Shown here piece after piece: positions 17,373-24,935 of a DNA stretch of 51,044 nucleotides. The DNA is taken from assembly GCA_023424475.1 (NCBI GenBank), contig JAFADX010000125.1, forward strand, positions 1-51,044, given 5' to 3'. The position numbers and the translations under genes were made by a program. The notes beneath the pieces are model-generated. The model was not told where the DNA came from. It searched no databases and saw only the letters and a list, made by a program, of their open reading frames with translations. The DNA comes from Pseudomonadota bacterium (GTDB taxonomy: Bacteria > Pseudomonadota > Alphaproteobacteria > Acetobacterales > Acetobacteraceae). The first letter of the stretch is position 1, and the number at the start of each line of letters is the position of its first letter.

Positions 17373-17830
17373 GGCGTCGGTCCCGCCTGTCGCTTCTGCA
17401 TGTACATCGAAGGATCGGCCACCGCCGCGAAGCCGAGCGGCGCATAGACGCCATGGGCGTCGCGCGTCGCCAACATCCAGTTGCGCACCGTCGCGAGGTC
17501 CGGATGATCGAGCGCCGCAGCGCCGAGCGCCCGGCCGAGCCCCCGCCCGCGATGCGGCGGCAGCACGAAGACGTCGCGCAGATAGGCGAAGACCGCGCCG
17601 TCGGTCACCACGCGCGCGAAGCCGGCCAGCGCGCCGTCGGCGGCATAGGCGCCGATCGGCAGGGATCCGGCGATCGCGCGTTGCACCGTCGCGCAATCGA
17701 GCCCTCTCCCCCAATACGCTTCCTCCACGATGAAGGCTGCGACGCGGCCGGAATCGAGCAGCGCGCGGTCGGTGGACAGGCGATAGGCGCCGTGCCGCCG
17801 CTCGAGCACCGTGGTCTCGAAGGGCAGCAT
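17369..17830 (-). CDS. GNAT family N-acetyltransferase
   Basis: A 153-aa acetyltransferase. The acetyl-CoA-binding motif A is clear: DVFVLPPHRGRGLGRALGAAAL at about residues 86-107 with the R-x-x-G-x-G turn. A C-terminal YAPLGFAAVADPSMYM strand is typical of this subgroup of short GNATs. The start ATG at 17830 is set by the family N-terminus (YRLSTDRALLDSGRV...FIVEEAYWGRGL) and by position eight bases after the flavoprotein stop. It is translationally coupled to the amidase. A role in N-acetylating, and so detoxifying, an amine or amino acid in this pathway is possible, but the target cannot be inferred. Confidence 0.92.
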   Translation of the reverse strand: MLPFETTVLERRHGAYRLSTDRALLDSGRVAAFIVEEAYWGRGLDCATVQRAIAGSLPIGAYAADGALAGFARVVTDGAVFAYLRDVFVLPPHRGRGLGRALGAAALDHPDLATVRNWMLATRDAHGVYAPLGFAAVADPSMYMQKRQAGPTP

Positions 17831-17838
17831 CGCGGCGC

Positions 17839-18963
17839 TCACGCGAAGCGGCCGATATGGAAGGGGTCGATCGGCGTCTCGCTGCGGCCGGTCGCGATCA
17901 GCTCCGCCATCACGTCGCCGACGCCGGGGCCGAGCTGGAAGCCGTGGCCGCAGAAGCCGAAGGCGTAGAACAGGCCGGGGATGCGCGCGCTTGGCCCCAT
18001 CACTGGGATGTCGTCGCGCATGTAGCCCTCGATGCCGCTCCAGGTGCGGATGATGCGCAGCGCGCGCAGCGCAGGGACCATGCGGGTGAGTTGCGTGAAC
18101 TGGTGCAGGGTGATGCGCGGATCGGCGCGCGCCGGCAGACCGTCGAGATCCGCCGGGCCATGGCCGGTGCCGCCGAAGACGACATTGCCGCGCGTCACCT
18201 GGCGCAGGTAGATGACTTCCTTCGTTTCCCGCGTCGTGACGCCGAGCACGGGCGTGAGCGCATAGGGCGCGGCCTCGGTGACGCCCATCTGCGGGCCGCG
18301 CGGCGTGAGCGGCACCGGCTCCCCGAAACGCGCGGCGATGCGCCCGCCCCAGGCGCCGGCCGAGACCTGCACCATGCCCGCCCGCCACACCATGCCATCC
18401 GCCGTATCCACCCGGAAGCCGCCATTCTCCGGCTCGATCGCCAGCACCTTCGCATTCTCGACCACGCGCGCACCCTCGCGCCGGGCGGCGCGGCCGAAGG
18501 CGGGCGCGACCAGGCGCGGATTGGCGTGGCCGTCCTCCGGCGAGAAGGAACCGGCCAGCACATCCTGCGACAGCCAGGGGAAGCGGTCGCGCACGGCATT
18601 GCCGCTCAGCATCTCGAGCTCCAGCCCCCAGGGCCGCGCCGTGTCGCGATAGGCCTCCATCATCGCCACCTGCTCGGGCCCGTAGGCGACGCGCAGATGG
18701 CCGGTGGGCAGGAACTCGACATCCTCGCCCAGCAGTCCCGGCAGGCGCGACCACAGCGCGCGGGAGCGATGCGCGAGCGGAAGCTGCGGCGGGAAGCGCC
18801 CCTGGCGGCGGACATTGCCGAAGTTCACGCCGCTCGCCTGCTGGCCGATCAGCCCGCGTTCCAGCAGGATCACGGACAGGCCGCGGCGGCGCAGGAAGAA
18901 GGCGGTGGCCGCACCCATCAGCCCGCCGCCGACGATCAGCACATCCGCGCGGTTCTCCGTCAT
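17839..18963 (-). CDS. FAD-dependent oxidase subunit, opine oxidase B / HcnC-like (DAO family)
   Basis: A 374-aa DAO-family flavoprotein with DVLIVGGGLMGAATAFFLR at residues 7-25, the SGVNFGNVRRQGR segment at about 44-56 and the C-terminal GFCGHGFQLGPGVGDVMAELI FAD contact. Length and neighbours match the catalytic beta subunit of three-part membrane-linked dehydrogenases such as opine/octopine oxidase OoxB, HcnC and the beta subunit of D-hydroxyproline dehydrogenase. These oxidise secondary amines or D-amino acids and pass electrons through a second flavoprotein. Its ATG overlaps the stop of the alpha-like subunit (ATGA). The substrate is undetermined; N-substituted amino acids (opines, D-hydroxyproline, glycine) are the known range. 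Confidence 0.88.
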   Translation of the reverse strand: MTENRADVLIVGGGLMGAATAFFLRRRGLSVILLERGLIGQQASGVNFGNVRRQGRFPPQLPLAHRSRALWSRLPGLLGEDVEFLPTGHLRVAYGPEQVAMMEAYRDTARPWGLELEMLSGNAVRDRFPWLSQDVLAGSFSPEDGHANPRLVAPAFGRAARREGARVVENAKVLAIEPENGGFRVDTADGMVWRAGMVQVSAGAWGGRIAARFGEPVPLTPRGPQMGVTEAAPYALTPVLGVTTRETKEVIYLRQVTRGNVVFGGTGHGPADLDGLPARADPRITLHQFTQLTRMVPALRALRIIRTWSGIEGYMRDDIPVMGPSARIPGLFYAFGFCGHGFQLGPGVGDVMAELIATGRSETPIDPFHIGRFA

Positions 18964-20345
18964 CCGGCATCGTCCAGCACGGCGGCGACGGGCAGCGGCT
19001 TGACCGGCGCCTGGCCGCGGAGGCGCCCGGCGCCTTCCATCGCGACGCCTCGCGCCGCGGCGAGGATCTCCGCGCCGGCGATGCCGCAGAAACGGCCCTG
19101 GCAGCGTCCCATGCCGATCCGGGTGAAGGCCTTGGCGCGGTTGACCTCAGGCGCGTCGAGGCCGGTGCCGCCGCGGCGCAGCGTGCCGGCGGTGATCGCC
19201 TCGCAGCGGCAGACCAGCGTGTCGTCGGGCAGGCCGGCGACGAGCGCCGCCGGCCAGGGAAAGGCCACGGCCAGACCGCGGCGGAAGCGGTCCATCGCGC
19301 GCCGGCGGCGGCGCAGGCCCGCGATGTCGATGCCGGGCGGCGCGGGCAGGCCCAGATCCTTCAGCGCCGCAAGGGCGGCGAGCCGCCCGGCGATCTCCGC
19401 CCCATCCGCGCCGAGCAACCGCGCGCCGTCGCCGGCCAGGTAGATTCCGGGCACGTCGCTGCGCCCGTCCTCATCGGCCCGCGGCAGCCATTGCCGATGC
19501 TCCGCATCGAAGGCGAAGCCGCAGCCAGCGAGATCCGCGAGCTGGCTCTCCGCGCGCAGGTGCCAGCCAAGGCCCGCTGCGTCGCAGGCGATCACCTCCT
19601 CCGCGCCACCGGCGCCCGCGATGGCGATGCCGGCGACCCGCGCGCCTTCCGCATCGGGCAGCAGCCGCCGCGGCATGACGCCGCGCCGAACCGCCACGCC
19701 CGCGCGCCGCAGCGTCCAGAGCAGCGCCGCGCCCTTGGCGAGCAGCGACGGCCGCGCCGCCATGTCGGGCAAAGCGCGCCAGCGTGCTGAGGCCGGCGCC
19801 GTGTCCAGCACCGCGGCCACCGCCGCGCCGGCCTTCGCGTATTGCGCCGCCACCAGATAGAGCAGCGGCCCTGATCCAAGGAAGGCCACGCGGCTGCCGA
19901 TGGCGCAGGCCTGCGCCTTCAGCGCGATCTGCGCGCCGCCAAGGCTGAACACGCCGGGCAGCGTCCAGCCCGGCAGCGGCACCAGCCGGTCGGTCGCGCC
20001 GGTGGCGAGGATCAGCACGTCGAAAGGCAGGATATGCGCGCTCTCCCCGCGCAGGACGTGCAACTCGCGGTCCCGCACGTTCCAGGCGAGGGTCTCCGGC
20101 CAGTAGTCAATGCGGCCGGCGAGCGCGTCGAAGGCGGCGTGCAGCGCCGTGGCGCGGCCGGCCTCCGTGCCGTAGAGGGCGCGCGCGTCGCGGCGGAAGC
20201 CCTCGGGCTGGCGACGGTAGATCTGGCCGCCGCTGCGCGGCGCCTCGTCCACCACCAGCGGCCGCAGTCCGGCGGCGACCAGCAGTTCCGCCGCGCGCGT
20301 CCCCGCAAGGCCGGCGCCGACGACAATCACACGAGGCGCGGCCAT
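18960..20345 (-). CDS. FAD/NAD(P)-binding oxidoreductase with C-terminal BFD-like [2Fe-2S] domain (OoxA/HcnB-like)
   Basis: A 461-aa electron-transfer flavoprotein. It has a first dinucleotide motif VIVVGAGLAGTRAAELL at residues 6-22 and an ATG(T/A)TDR-type segment LILATGATDRLVPLPGW. A second motif VAFLGSGPLLYLVA lies in the central NAD-like domain. The C-terminal cysteine set CxC at 379/381 and CxxxxC at 415/420 forms a BFD-type [2Fe-2S] site. This architecture is that of OoxA, HcnB and the alpha subunit of D-hydroxyproline dehydrogenase. The ATG at 20345 overlaps the preceding [2Fe-2S] gene by 19 bases. It probably accepts electrons from the beta-like subunit and passes them towards the quinone pool. 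Confidence 0.9.
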   Translation of the reverse strand: MAAPRVIVVGAGLAGTRAAELLVAAGLRPLVVDEAPRSGGQIYRRQPEGFRRDARALYGTEAGRATALHAAFDALAGRIDYWPETLAWNVRDRELHVLRGESAHILPFDVLILATGATDRLVPLPGWTLPGVFSLGGAQIALKAQACAIGSRVAFLGSGPLLYLVAAQYAKAGAAVAAVLDTAPASARWRALPDMAARPSLLAKGAALLWTLRRAGVAVRRGVMPRRLLPDAEGARVAGIAIAGAGGAEEVIACDAAGLGWHLRAESQLADLAGCGFAFDAEHRQWLPRADEDGRSDVPGIYLAGDGARLLGADGAEIAGRLAALAALKDLGLPAPPGIDIAGLRRRRRAMDRFRRGLAVAFPWPAALVAGLPDDTLVCRCEAITAGTLRRGGTGLDAPEVNRAKAFTRIGMGRCQGRFCGIAGAEILAAARGVAMEGAGRLRGQAPVKPLPVAAVLDDAG

Positions 20346-20647
20346 GGCGCCTCCCGCGTCACGACCCGCATGCCCGGTTCGACGAAGGTGCTGCAGGCGC
20401 GCAGCCGCGTGCCCTGCTCGGTCCAGACCCAGCAATCCTGGCAGGCGCCCATCAGGCAGAAGCCGGCGCGCGGCCCGTCGCCGAACTCCGAAAGGCGCAG
20501 CGCGGCGGCGTTCAGCAGGATGGCGGTCAGCAGCGTGTCGCCCTGCAGGGCGGTGGCCGGCCGGCCGTCGATGACGAAGTTCACCGTCGGCCGGTCCCGC
20601 TCGGCGAGCCGGCGTAGCAGCGGGCGCGCCTCAGGCGGCACGGGCAT
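20327..20647 (-). CDS. Small [2Fe-2S] ferredoxin-like subunit (HcnA / opine-oxidase gamma type)
   Basis: A 106-aa plant-type ferredoxin-domain protein. The cluster ligands are C64, C69, C72 and C85 in AGFCLMGACQDCWVW...RAC (Cx4C, x2, C, x12, C), the spacing seen in HcnA and in the gamma subunits of opine/hydroxyproline dehydrogenases. The ATG at 20647 is preferred, since the frame extends upstream only into the divergent promoter region. It is the first gene of the minus-strand operon, and together with the two flavoproteins it makes a three-subunit amine or amino-acid dehydrogenase complex. Confidence 0.9.
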   Translation of the reverse strand: MPVPPEARPLLRRLAERDRPTVNFVIDGRPATALQGDTLLTAILLNAAALRLSEFGDGPRAGFCLMGACQDCWVWTEQGTRLRACSTFVEPGMRVVTREAPWPRLV

Positions 20648-20670
20648 GGTGGCTGCGATCCAACGCTGCG

Positions 20671-20713
20671 CTCCATGGCAGGACCGCGGCAGGTTCGGGC
20701 GGGCGCCATGGAG
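20671..20713. promoter_or_regulatory. Inverted repeat, 9-bp arms, in [2Fe-2S]/hyuA divergent region
   Basis: CTCCATGGC (20671-20679) and GCCATGGAG (20705-20713) are perfect inverted complements, 25 bp apart. They begin 24 bases upstream of the [2Fe-2S] gene start. The position suits an operator for the minus-strand operon. The only evidence is symmetry and location. Confidence 0.4.
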
Positions 20714-20750
20714 GGTCCAATCGCATCTGCGCCACCGGACAGAACCTTCG

Positions 20751-20778
20751 GTTATGCCAGGCGCGGACGTGTCATAAC
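20751..20778. promoter_or_regulatory. Second inverted repeat (GTTATGCCA-N10-TGTCATAAC) in the same divergent region
   Basis: The arms 20751-20759 and 20770-20778 match in 8 of 9 positions around a 10-bp spacer. The arms are AT-rich compared with the surroundings, which makes chance symmetry less likely than for G/C dyads. It lies between the two divergent operons, about 123 bases from the chosen hyuA start. It is a candidate operator for a regulator of the hydantoinase operon. No regulator gene is adjacent. Confidence 0.45.
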
Positions 20779-20900
20779 TCCGGGTTGGCGCCGCCGGCCA
20801 AGAAGTCATTGGAGGCCGGGCGTCGCGCATGGCACTGATCGGCGCGGCATCGCATCAGGGACCGCAGCATGGCATGCATCACAGCCCCGGGTCCCGGCGC

Positions 20901-22946
20901 ATGACCTGGCGCGTGGGGGTCGATGTCGGCAGCTCCTTCACCGATTTCGCTGCGCTGAACGCGGCCGACGGCCGCCTCGTCACCCTCAAGGTATTCTCGC
21001 GCCCCGATGCGCCAGGCGCCGAGATCGAGCAGGGGCTGATGCTGCTCGAACAGCGGCACGGCATCGCCGCCGCGGCGGTGGACCACTTCATCCACGGCAC
21101 CACGGTCGGCATCAACACCGTCATCCAGCGCAACGGCGCGGCGCTCGCGCTGCTGACCACGCGCGGCTTCGAGGACGTGCTCGAGATGGCACGGCTGAAG
21201 ATGCCGCAGTACCACAACCTCTATGCGCGCCGGCCCGATCCGCTGGTGCCGCGCGAGCGGGTCTTCGGCATCGAGGAACGCCTGCGCGCCGATGGCAGCG
21301 TGCATACACCGCTCTCCCGCGACAGCGTCGTCGCCGCCTACCGGGCCGCGAAGGCCGGCGGCGCCGAAGCCATCGTGATCGCCCTGCTGCACGCCTGGCG
21401 CAGCGACGCGCATGAACGCGCGGTCGAGGCGATCCTCGCGGAGCTCGATCCCGGCATGCCGGTGCTCCGCGCCGGCGGGGTCTGGCCGATCATCCGCGAA
21501 TACGAACGCAGCGTCACCGCCTGCATCAGCGGCTATGTGCAGCCGCGCGTCGCCCGCTACCTCGACGGCTTCGACGCGACGCTGGCGCGGCTCGGCGTGC
21601 CGGCGGCGCCGCGCATCACCAAATCGAACGGCGGCGTGATGGGCCTCGCGCAGGCGAAGCGCGACTGCGTGCAGATGATCCTCTCCGGCACCGCCTCGGG
21701 CGTGATCGGCGCGGGCTTCATCGCGCAGCGCTGCGGCTTCCCCCGCCTGCTGACGCTCGACATCGGCGGCACCAGCGCCGACCTCGCGGTGCTGAGCGAC
21801 GGCCGCGCGGAATACGGCACGGGCGAGATCATCGGCGACTTCCAGATCTTCATCCCCTCGGTCTCCGTCACCTCGATCGGCCAGGGCGGCGGGTCGATCG
21901 CCTGGGTGGACGGGCTCGGCGTGCTGCGCGTCGGGCCGCGCAGCGCCGGTTCCACGCCCGGCCCGGCCTGCTACGGCAAGGGCGGGTTGGATCCCACGGT
22001 GACCGATGCCGCCGCGGTCTGCGGCCTGATCGGCCACAGCGACCTCGGCTACAGCGCCGTGCGGCTGGATATGGCGGCGGCGCGCGACGCGGTGGGGCGC
22101 CTGGCGGAACGGCTCGGCAGCGACGTCGAGGAGACCGCGGCGAGCATCCTCGATCTCTCCGTCTCGGCCATGTATGCCGACGCCTCCGGGCTGGTCTCGC
22201 GCTTCGGCCTCGATGTGCGCGACTTCCACATGCTGGCCTTCGGCGGCGCCGGGCCGATGCTGGCCGGCTTCCTGGCGCGCGAGCTCGGCATGGCCGGCGT
22301 CGTGGTGCCGCCGGCGCCGGGCGTGCTGAGCGCGCTGGGCGGCCTCGTCGCCGATCTGCGCAACGACCTCGTCCGCACCCTCTACGCCGCGGTCGAGCCG
22401 GGCGTGGAGGCGCTGCTGCGCGAGGCGCTCGAGACGATGCGCCGCGACGCCCTGTCCTGGCTCGTCGAGGAGCAGGGCTTCGCCGGCACGCCGGCGATCG
22501 CGCTGGCCGCGGAGATGCGCTACCAGGGCCAATCCTTCGAGGTCGATGTGCCGCTCGATGCCGCCTGGATCGAGGCCGGCGACCTCGCCGCGCTGCGCCA
22601 GGCCTTCCACGCGCGGCACGAGACGCTCTATGGCCATGCCGACCCCGCGGCGCCGGTGCAGATCGTGGCGCTGCACCTCGTCATCGCCGGCGGGACGCCG
22701 AAGCCGGCCCTGCCGGAACTGCCCCAAGCCACCGGGCCGGCCGTGCCGCGCGGCATGATCGAGGTGTTCCTCGACGGTGCGCCGCGCAGCGTGCCGCTGC
22801 ATACGCGCGACGCGCTGCGCGCCGGCCAGGCCTTCGCCGGCCCGGCCGTCATCGCGCAGCCCGACTGCACCACGGTCGTCCCGCCCGGCTTCAGCGTGCT
22901 GGTGGACCGGCACGGCAACCTCATCATCGAAGCCGGGGCGCGCTGA
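20901..22946 (+). CDS. hyuA: Hydantoinase/oxoprolinase subunit A (HyuA), copy 1
   Basis: A 681-aa ATP-dependent subunit of the HyuA/acetone-carboxylase-beta/5-oxoprolinase superfamily. These enzymes cleave the amide of cyclic imides such as hydantoins or 5-oxoproline with ATP. The start ATG at 20901 puts the actin-like phosphate loop WRVGVDVGSSFTDF at residues 3-16. Upstream in-frame starts (20829, 20874) add no conserved sequence. Other family landmarks are FIHGTTVGINTVIQRNGA (near 55-72), TKSNGGVMGLAQAK and LTLDIGGTSADLAVL (about 285-300). The loop is usually VGGTFTD; here it is VGSSFTD. It is coupled to hyuB by a TGATG overlap. Confidence 0.9.
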   Translation: MTWRVGVDVGSSFTDFAALNAADGRLVTLKVFSRPDAPGAEIEQGLMLLEQRHGIAAAAVDHFIHGTTVGINTVIQRNGAALALLTTRGFEDVLEMARLKMPQYHNLYARRPDPLVPRERVFGIEERLRADGSVHTPLSRDSVVAAYRAAKAGGAEAIVIALLHAWRSDAHERAVEAILAELDPGMPVLRAGGVWPIIREYERSVTACISGYVQPRVARYLDGFDATLARLGVPAAPRITKSNGGVMGLAQAKRDCVQMILSGTASGVIGAGFIAQRCGFPRLLTLDIGGTSADLAVLSDGRAEYGTGEIIGDFQIFIPSVSVTSIGQGGGSIAWVDGLGVLRVGPRSAGSTPGPACYGKGGLDPTVTDAAAVCGLIGHSDLGYSAVRLDMAAARDAVGRLAERLGSDVEETAASILDLSVSAMYADASGLVSRFGLDVRDFHMLAFGGAGPMLAGFLARELGMAGVVVPPAPGVLSALGGLVADLRNDLVRTLYAAVEPGVEALLREALETMRRDALSWLVEEQGFAGTPAIALAAEMRYQGQSFEVDVPLDAAWIEAGDLAALRQAFHARHETLYGHADPAAPVQIVALHLVIAGGTPKPALPELPQATGPAVPRGMIEVFLDGAPRSVPLHTRDALRAGQAFAGPAVIAQPDCTTVVPPGFSVLVDRHGNLIIEAGAR

Positions 22947-24913
22947 TGCCGATCGACCGTCGCAGCCTACGCATCCTGATCGACCATTGCGGGGCCGCGG
23001 CCGACGCCATGGCCTTCACCCTGATGCGGACGGCGCATTCCACCTTCATCAAGGAGACCGAGGACTTCTCCTGCACGCTGGTGACGCGGGAGGGCATGGC
23101 CTTCGCCTCCCCGCGCCGCTTCGGCGCGCCCTGGTACAGCGGCATCGACTACGGGCCGGTGCTGGAGATGATCGCGTCCTACGAGGAAGGCGACATCTGC
23201 GTCACCAACGACCCCTACAGCGGCAACGTCGCGACCCATACGCCGGACGTGCACATCTGGAAGCCCGTCTTCCACGACGGCGAGGTCATCTGCTTCGTCG
23301 TCGGCCATATCCACAACACCGATGTCGGCGGCGCGGTGCCGGCCTCCCTCTCGCGCTCCCTGACCGAGATCGAGCAGGAAGGCATCCGCGTGCCGCCGCT
23401 CAAGCTCGTCAGCCGCGGAAGGATGAACGAGGAGGTGCTGCGGATCATGCGCCTCAACGTCCGCGCCCCGGATCAGAACTGGGGCGACCTGAAGGCGCAG
23501 ATCGCCTCGGTGAATGTCGGCGAGCGGCGGATCAGGGAGATCATCGCGCGCTTCGGCGCGGAGACTTTCCGCGACGGCATGCAGGCCATGCTCGACTATG
23601 CGGAGGACCAGGCGCGCGCCGTGATCCGCGGCATCCCGAACGGCGAGTATTTCTTCGCCGACTTCGCCGACGAGGATGGCGAAGGCGGCGTGCCCTGCCG
23701 CGTTGCCCTGACGCTCCGCGTGCGGGACGAGACGGTGGAGCTCGACTACACCGGCAGCGACCCGCAGGTCGCGGCCTCGCTGAACATGCCGACGGGCGGG
23801 CGGGAGCGGCATCCGCTGGTGCTGGTGGGCCTGACCTACGTTCTGTTCACGCTGAACACGGACCTGCTGCTGAATGCCGGCACGCTGCGCGTCGCGCGTG
23901 CGATCATGCCGGAGGGCACGGTGGTGAACTGCGCGCCGCCGGCGGCGGTGGGCATGCGGTCGCTGACCTGCATGCTGACGCAGATCGTCACCTTCGGCGC
24001 CTTCTCGCTGGCCATGCCGGACCGCATGCCGGCCACCTCCCCGGGCGGCAACTCGATCATGAACGTCCGCACCGCGGGGTATGACGGGCGGCCGGTGATG
24101 GCCTCGATCGGGCCGGTCGGCGGCGGCGGCGGCGGCACGCCGGCCGCGGACGGACCGAACGGCGCCGGCGGTGCCCAGGCCTTCCTGAAGAACACGCCGA
24201 TCGAGGTCACCGAGGCCGAGGTGCCGATCCTGTTCCGCCGCTACGGCCTCTGGCCCGACAGCGCGGGGCCCGGGCGCCACCGCGGCGGGCTCGCCGCCGT
24301 CATGGAGTTCCAGGTCTTCGCGCCCGACACGGTGGTGACGGCGCGCAACCGCAACCGTTCGGTCTTCGCGTCCTGGGGCGTGCTCGGCGGGCGCGCCGGA
24401 TCGACCTCCACCTTCCGGCGCAACCCCGGCACGCCGCGCGAGCTCAGCCTTGGCAACACCGACATCATGCGCTGCGAACCGGGCGACGTGGTGCGCGTGG
24501 TCGGCGCCGGCGCGGGCGGCTACGGCGATCCCTTCACGCGCGATCCCGGGGCGGTGGCCGCCGACGTGCGGCGCGGCTTCGTCTCGATGGTCGCGGCGCG
24601 CGAGAGCTACGGGGTGGTGCTGCGGGACGGCAGGGCGGACCTCGCGGAGACCGAGGCCCTGCGCGCCGCGCGCGGCACGGTGACGCTGCCGCATTTCGAT
24701 CTGGGCGAGGCCCGCCGCGCCTTCGAATCCGTCTGGTCGGAAGCGCGCTATGCCGAGCTGACGCAGTTCCTCAGCGCCCAGCCGGTGAACTGGCGGCACT
24801 ACCTCAAGCGTCGCTTCTTCGCCGCGGTCGCCGCAGGCGAGGCGGCGGAATGCGACCTGGCCCGGCAGATGGAACGCATCGGCGCCGCGCTGCTCGCGCC
24901 GCGGACGGCATGA
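22946..24913 (+). CDS. hyuB: Hydantoinase/oxoprolinase subunit B (HyuB), copy 1
   Basis: A 655-aa hydantoinase B/oxoprolinase-family subunit. Conserved stretches include MRTAHSTFIKETEDFSC (about 27-43), DICVTNDPYSGNVATHTPDV (about 90-108) and FVVGHIHNTDVGGAVPASLS (about 120-140), whose His/Asp residues are probable metal-site ligands. The Gly-rich loop GPVGGGGGGTPAADGPNGAGG (about 388-410) is also typical. It forms the A2B2-type enzyme with HyuA. The reading frame is intact and full length. Translation is coupled to hyuA by one shared base. Confidence 0.92.
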   Translation: MPIDRRSLRILIDHCGAAADAMAFTLMRTAHSTFIKETEDFSCTLVTREGMAFASPRRFGAPWYSGIDYGPVLEMIASYEEGDICVTNDPYSGNVATHTPDVHIWKPVFHDGEVICFVVGHIHNTDVGGAVPASLSRSLTEIEQEGIRVPPLKLVSRGRMNEEVLRIMRLNVRAPDQNWGDLKAQIASVNVGERRIREIIARFGAETFRDGMQAMLDYAEDQARAVIRGIPNGEYFFADFADEDGEGGVPCRVALTLRVRDETVELDYTGSDPQVAASLNMPTGGRERHPLVLVGLTYVLFTLNTDLLLNAGTLRVARAIMPEGTVVNCAPPAAVGMRSLTCMLTQIVTFGAFSLAMPDRMPATSPGGNSIMNVRTAGYDGRPVMASIGPVGGGGGGTPAADGPNGAGGAQAFLKNTPIEVTEAEVPILFRRYGLWPDSAGPGRHRGGLAAVMEFQVFAPDTVVTARNRNRSVFASWGVLGGRAGSTSTFRRNPGTPRELSLGNTDIMRCEPGDVVRVVGAGAGGYGDPFTRDPGAVAADVRRGFVSMVAARESYGVVLRDGRADLAETEALRAARGTVTLPHFDLGEARRAFESVWSEARYAELTQFLSAQPVNWRHYLKRRFFAAVAAGEAAECDLARQMERIGAALLAPRTA

Positions 24914-24935
24914 GACGGGAGAAGAGAACACCTGC

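Noticed and set aside
17839..20647. HcnABC hydrogen cyanide synthase.
   Set aside because: Subunit architecture fits equally to opine oxidase and hydroxyproline dehydrogenase, and the amidase, GNAT and D-aminopeptidase context speaks for amino-acid or peptide breakdown. The general name is kept.
20772..22913. Long minus-strand frame opposite hyuA copy 1, and similar ones opposite the other hyuA/hyuB genes.
   Set aside because: Shadows of the real genes in GC-rich DNA; composition is not that of a folded protein.
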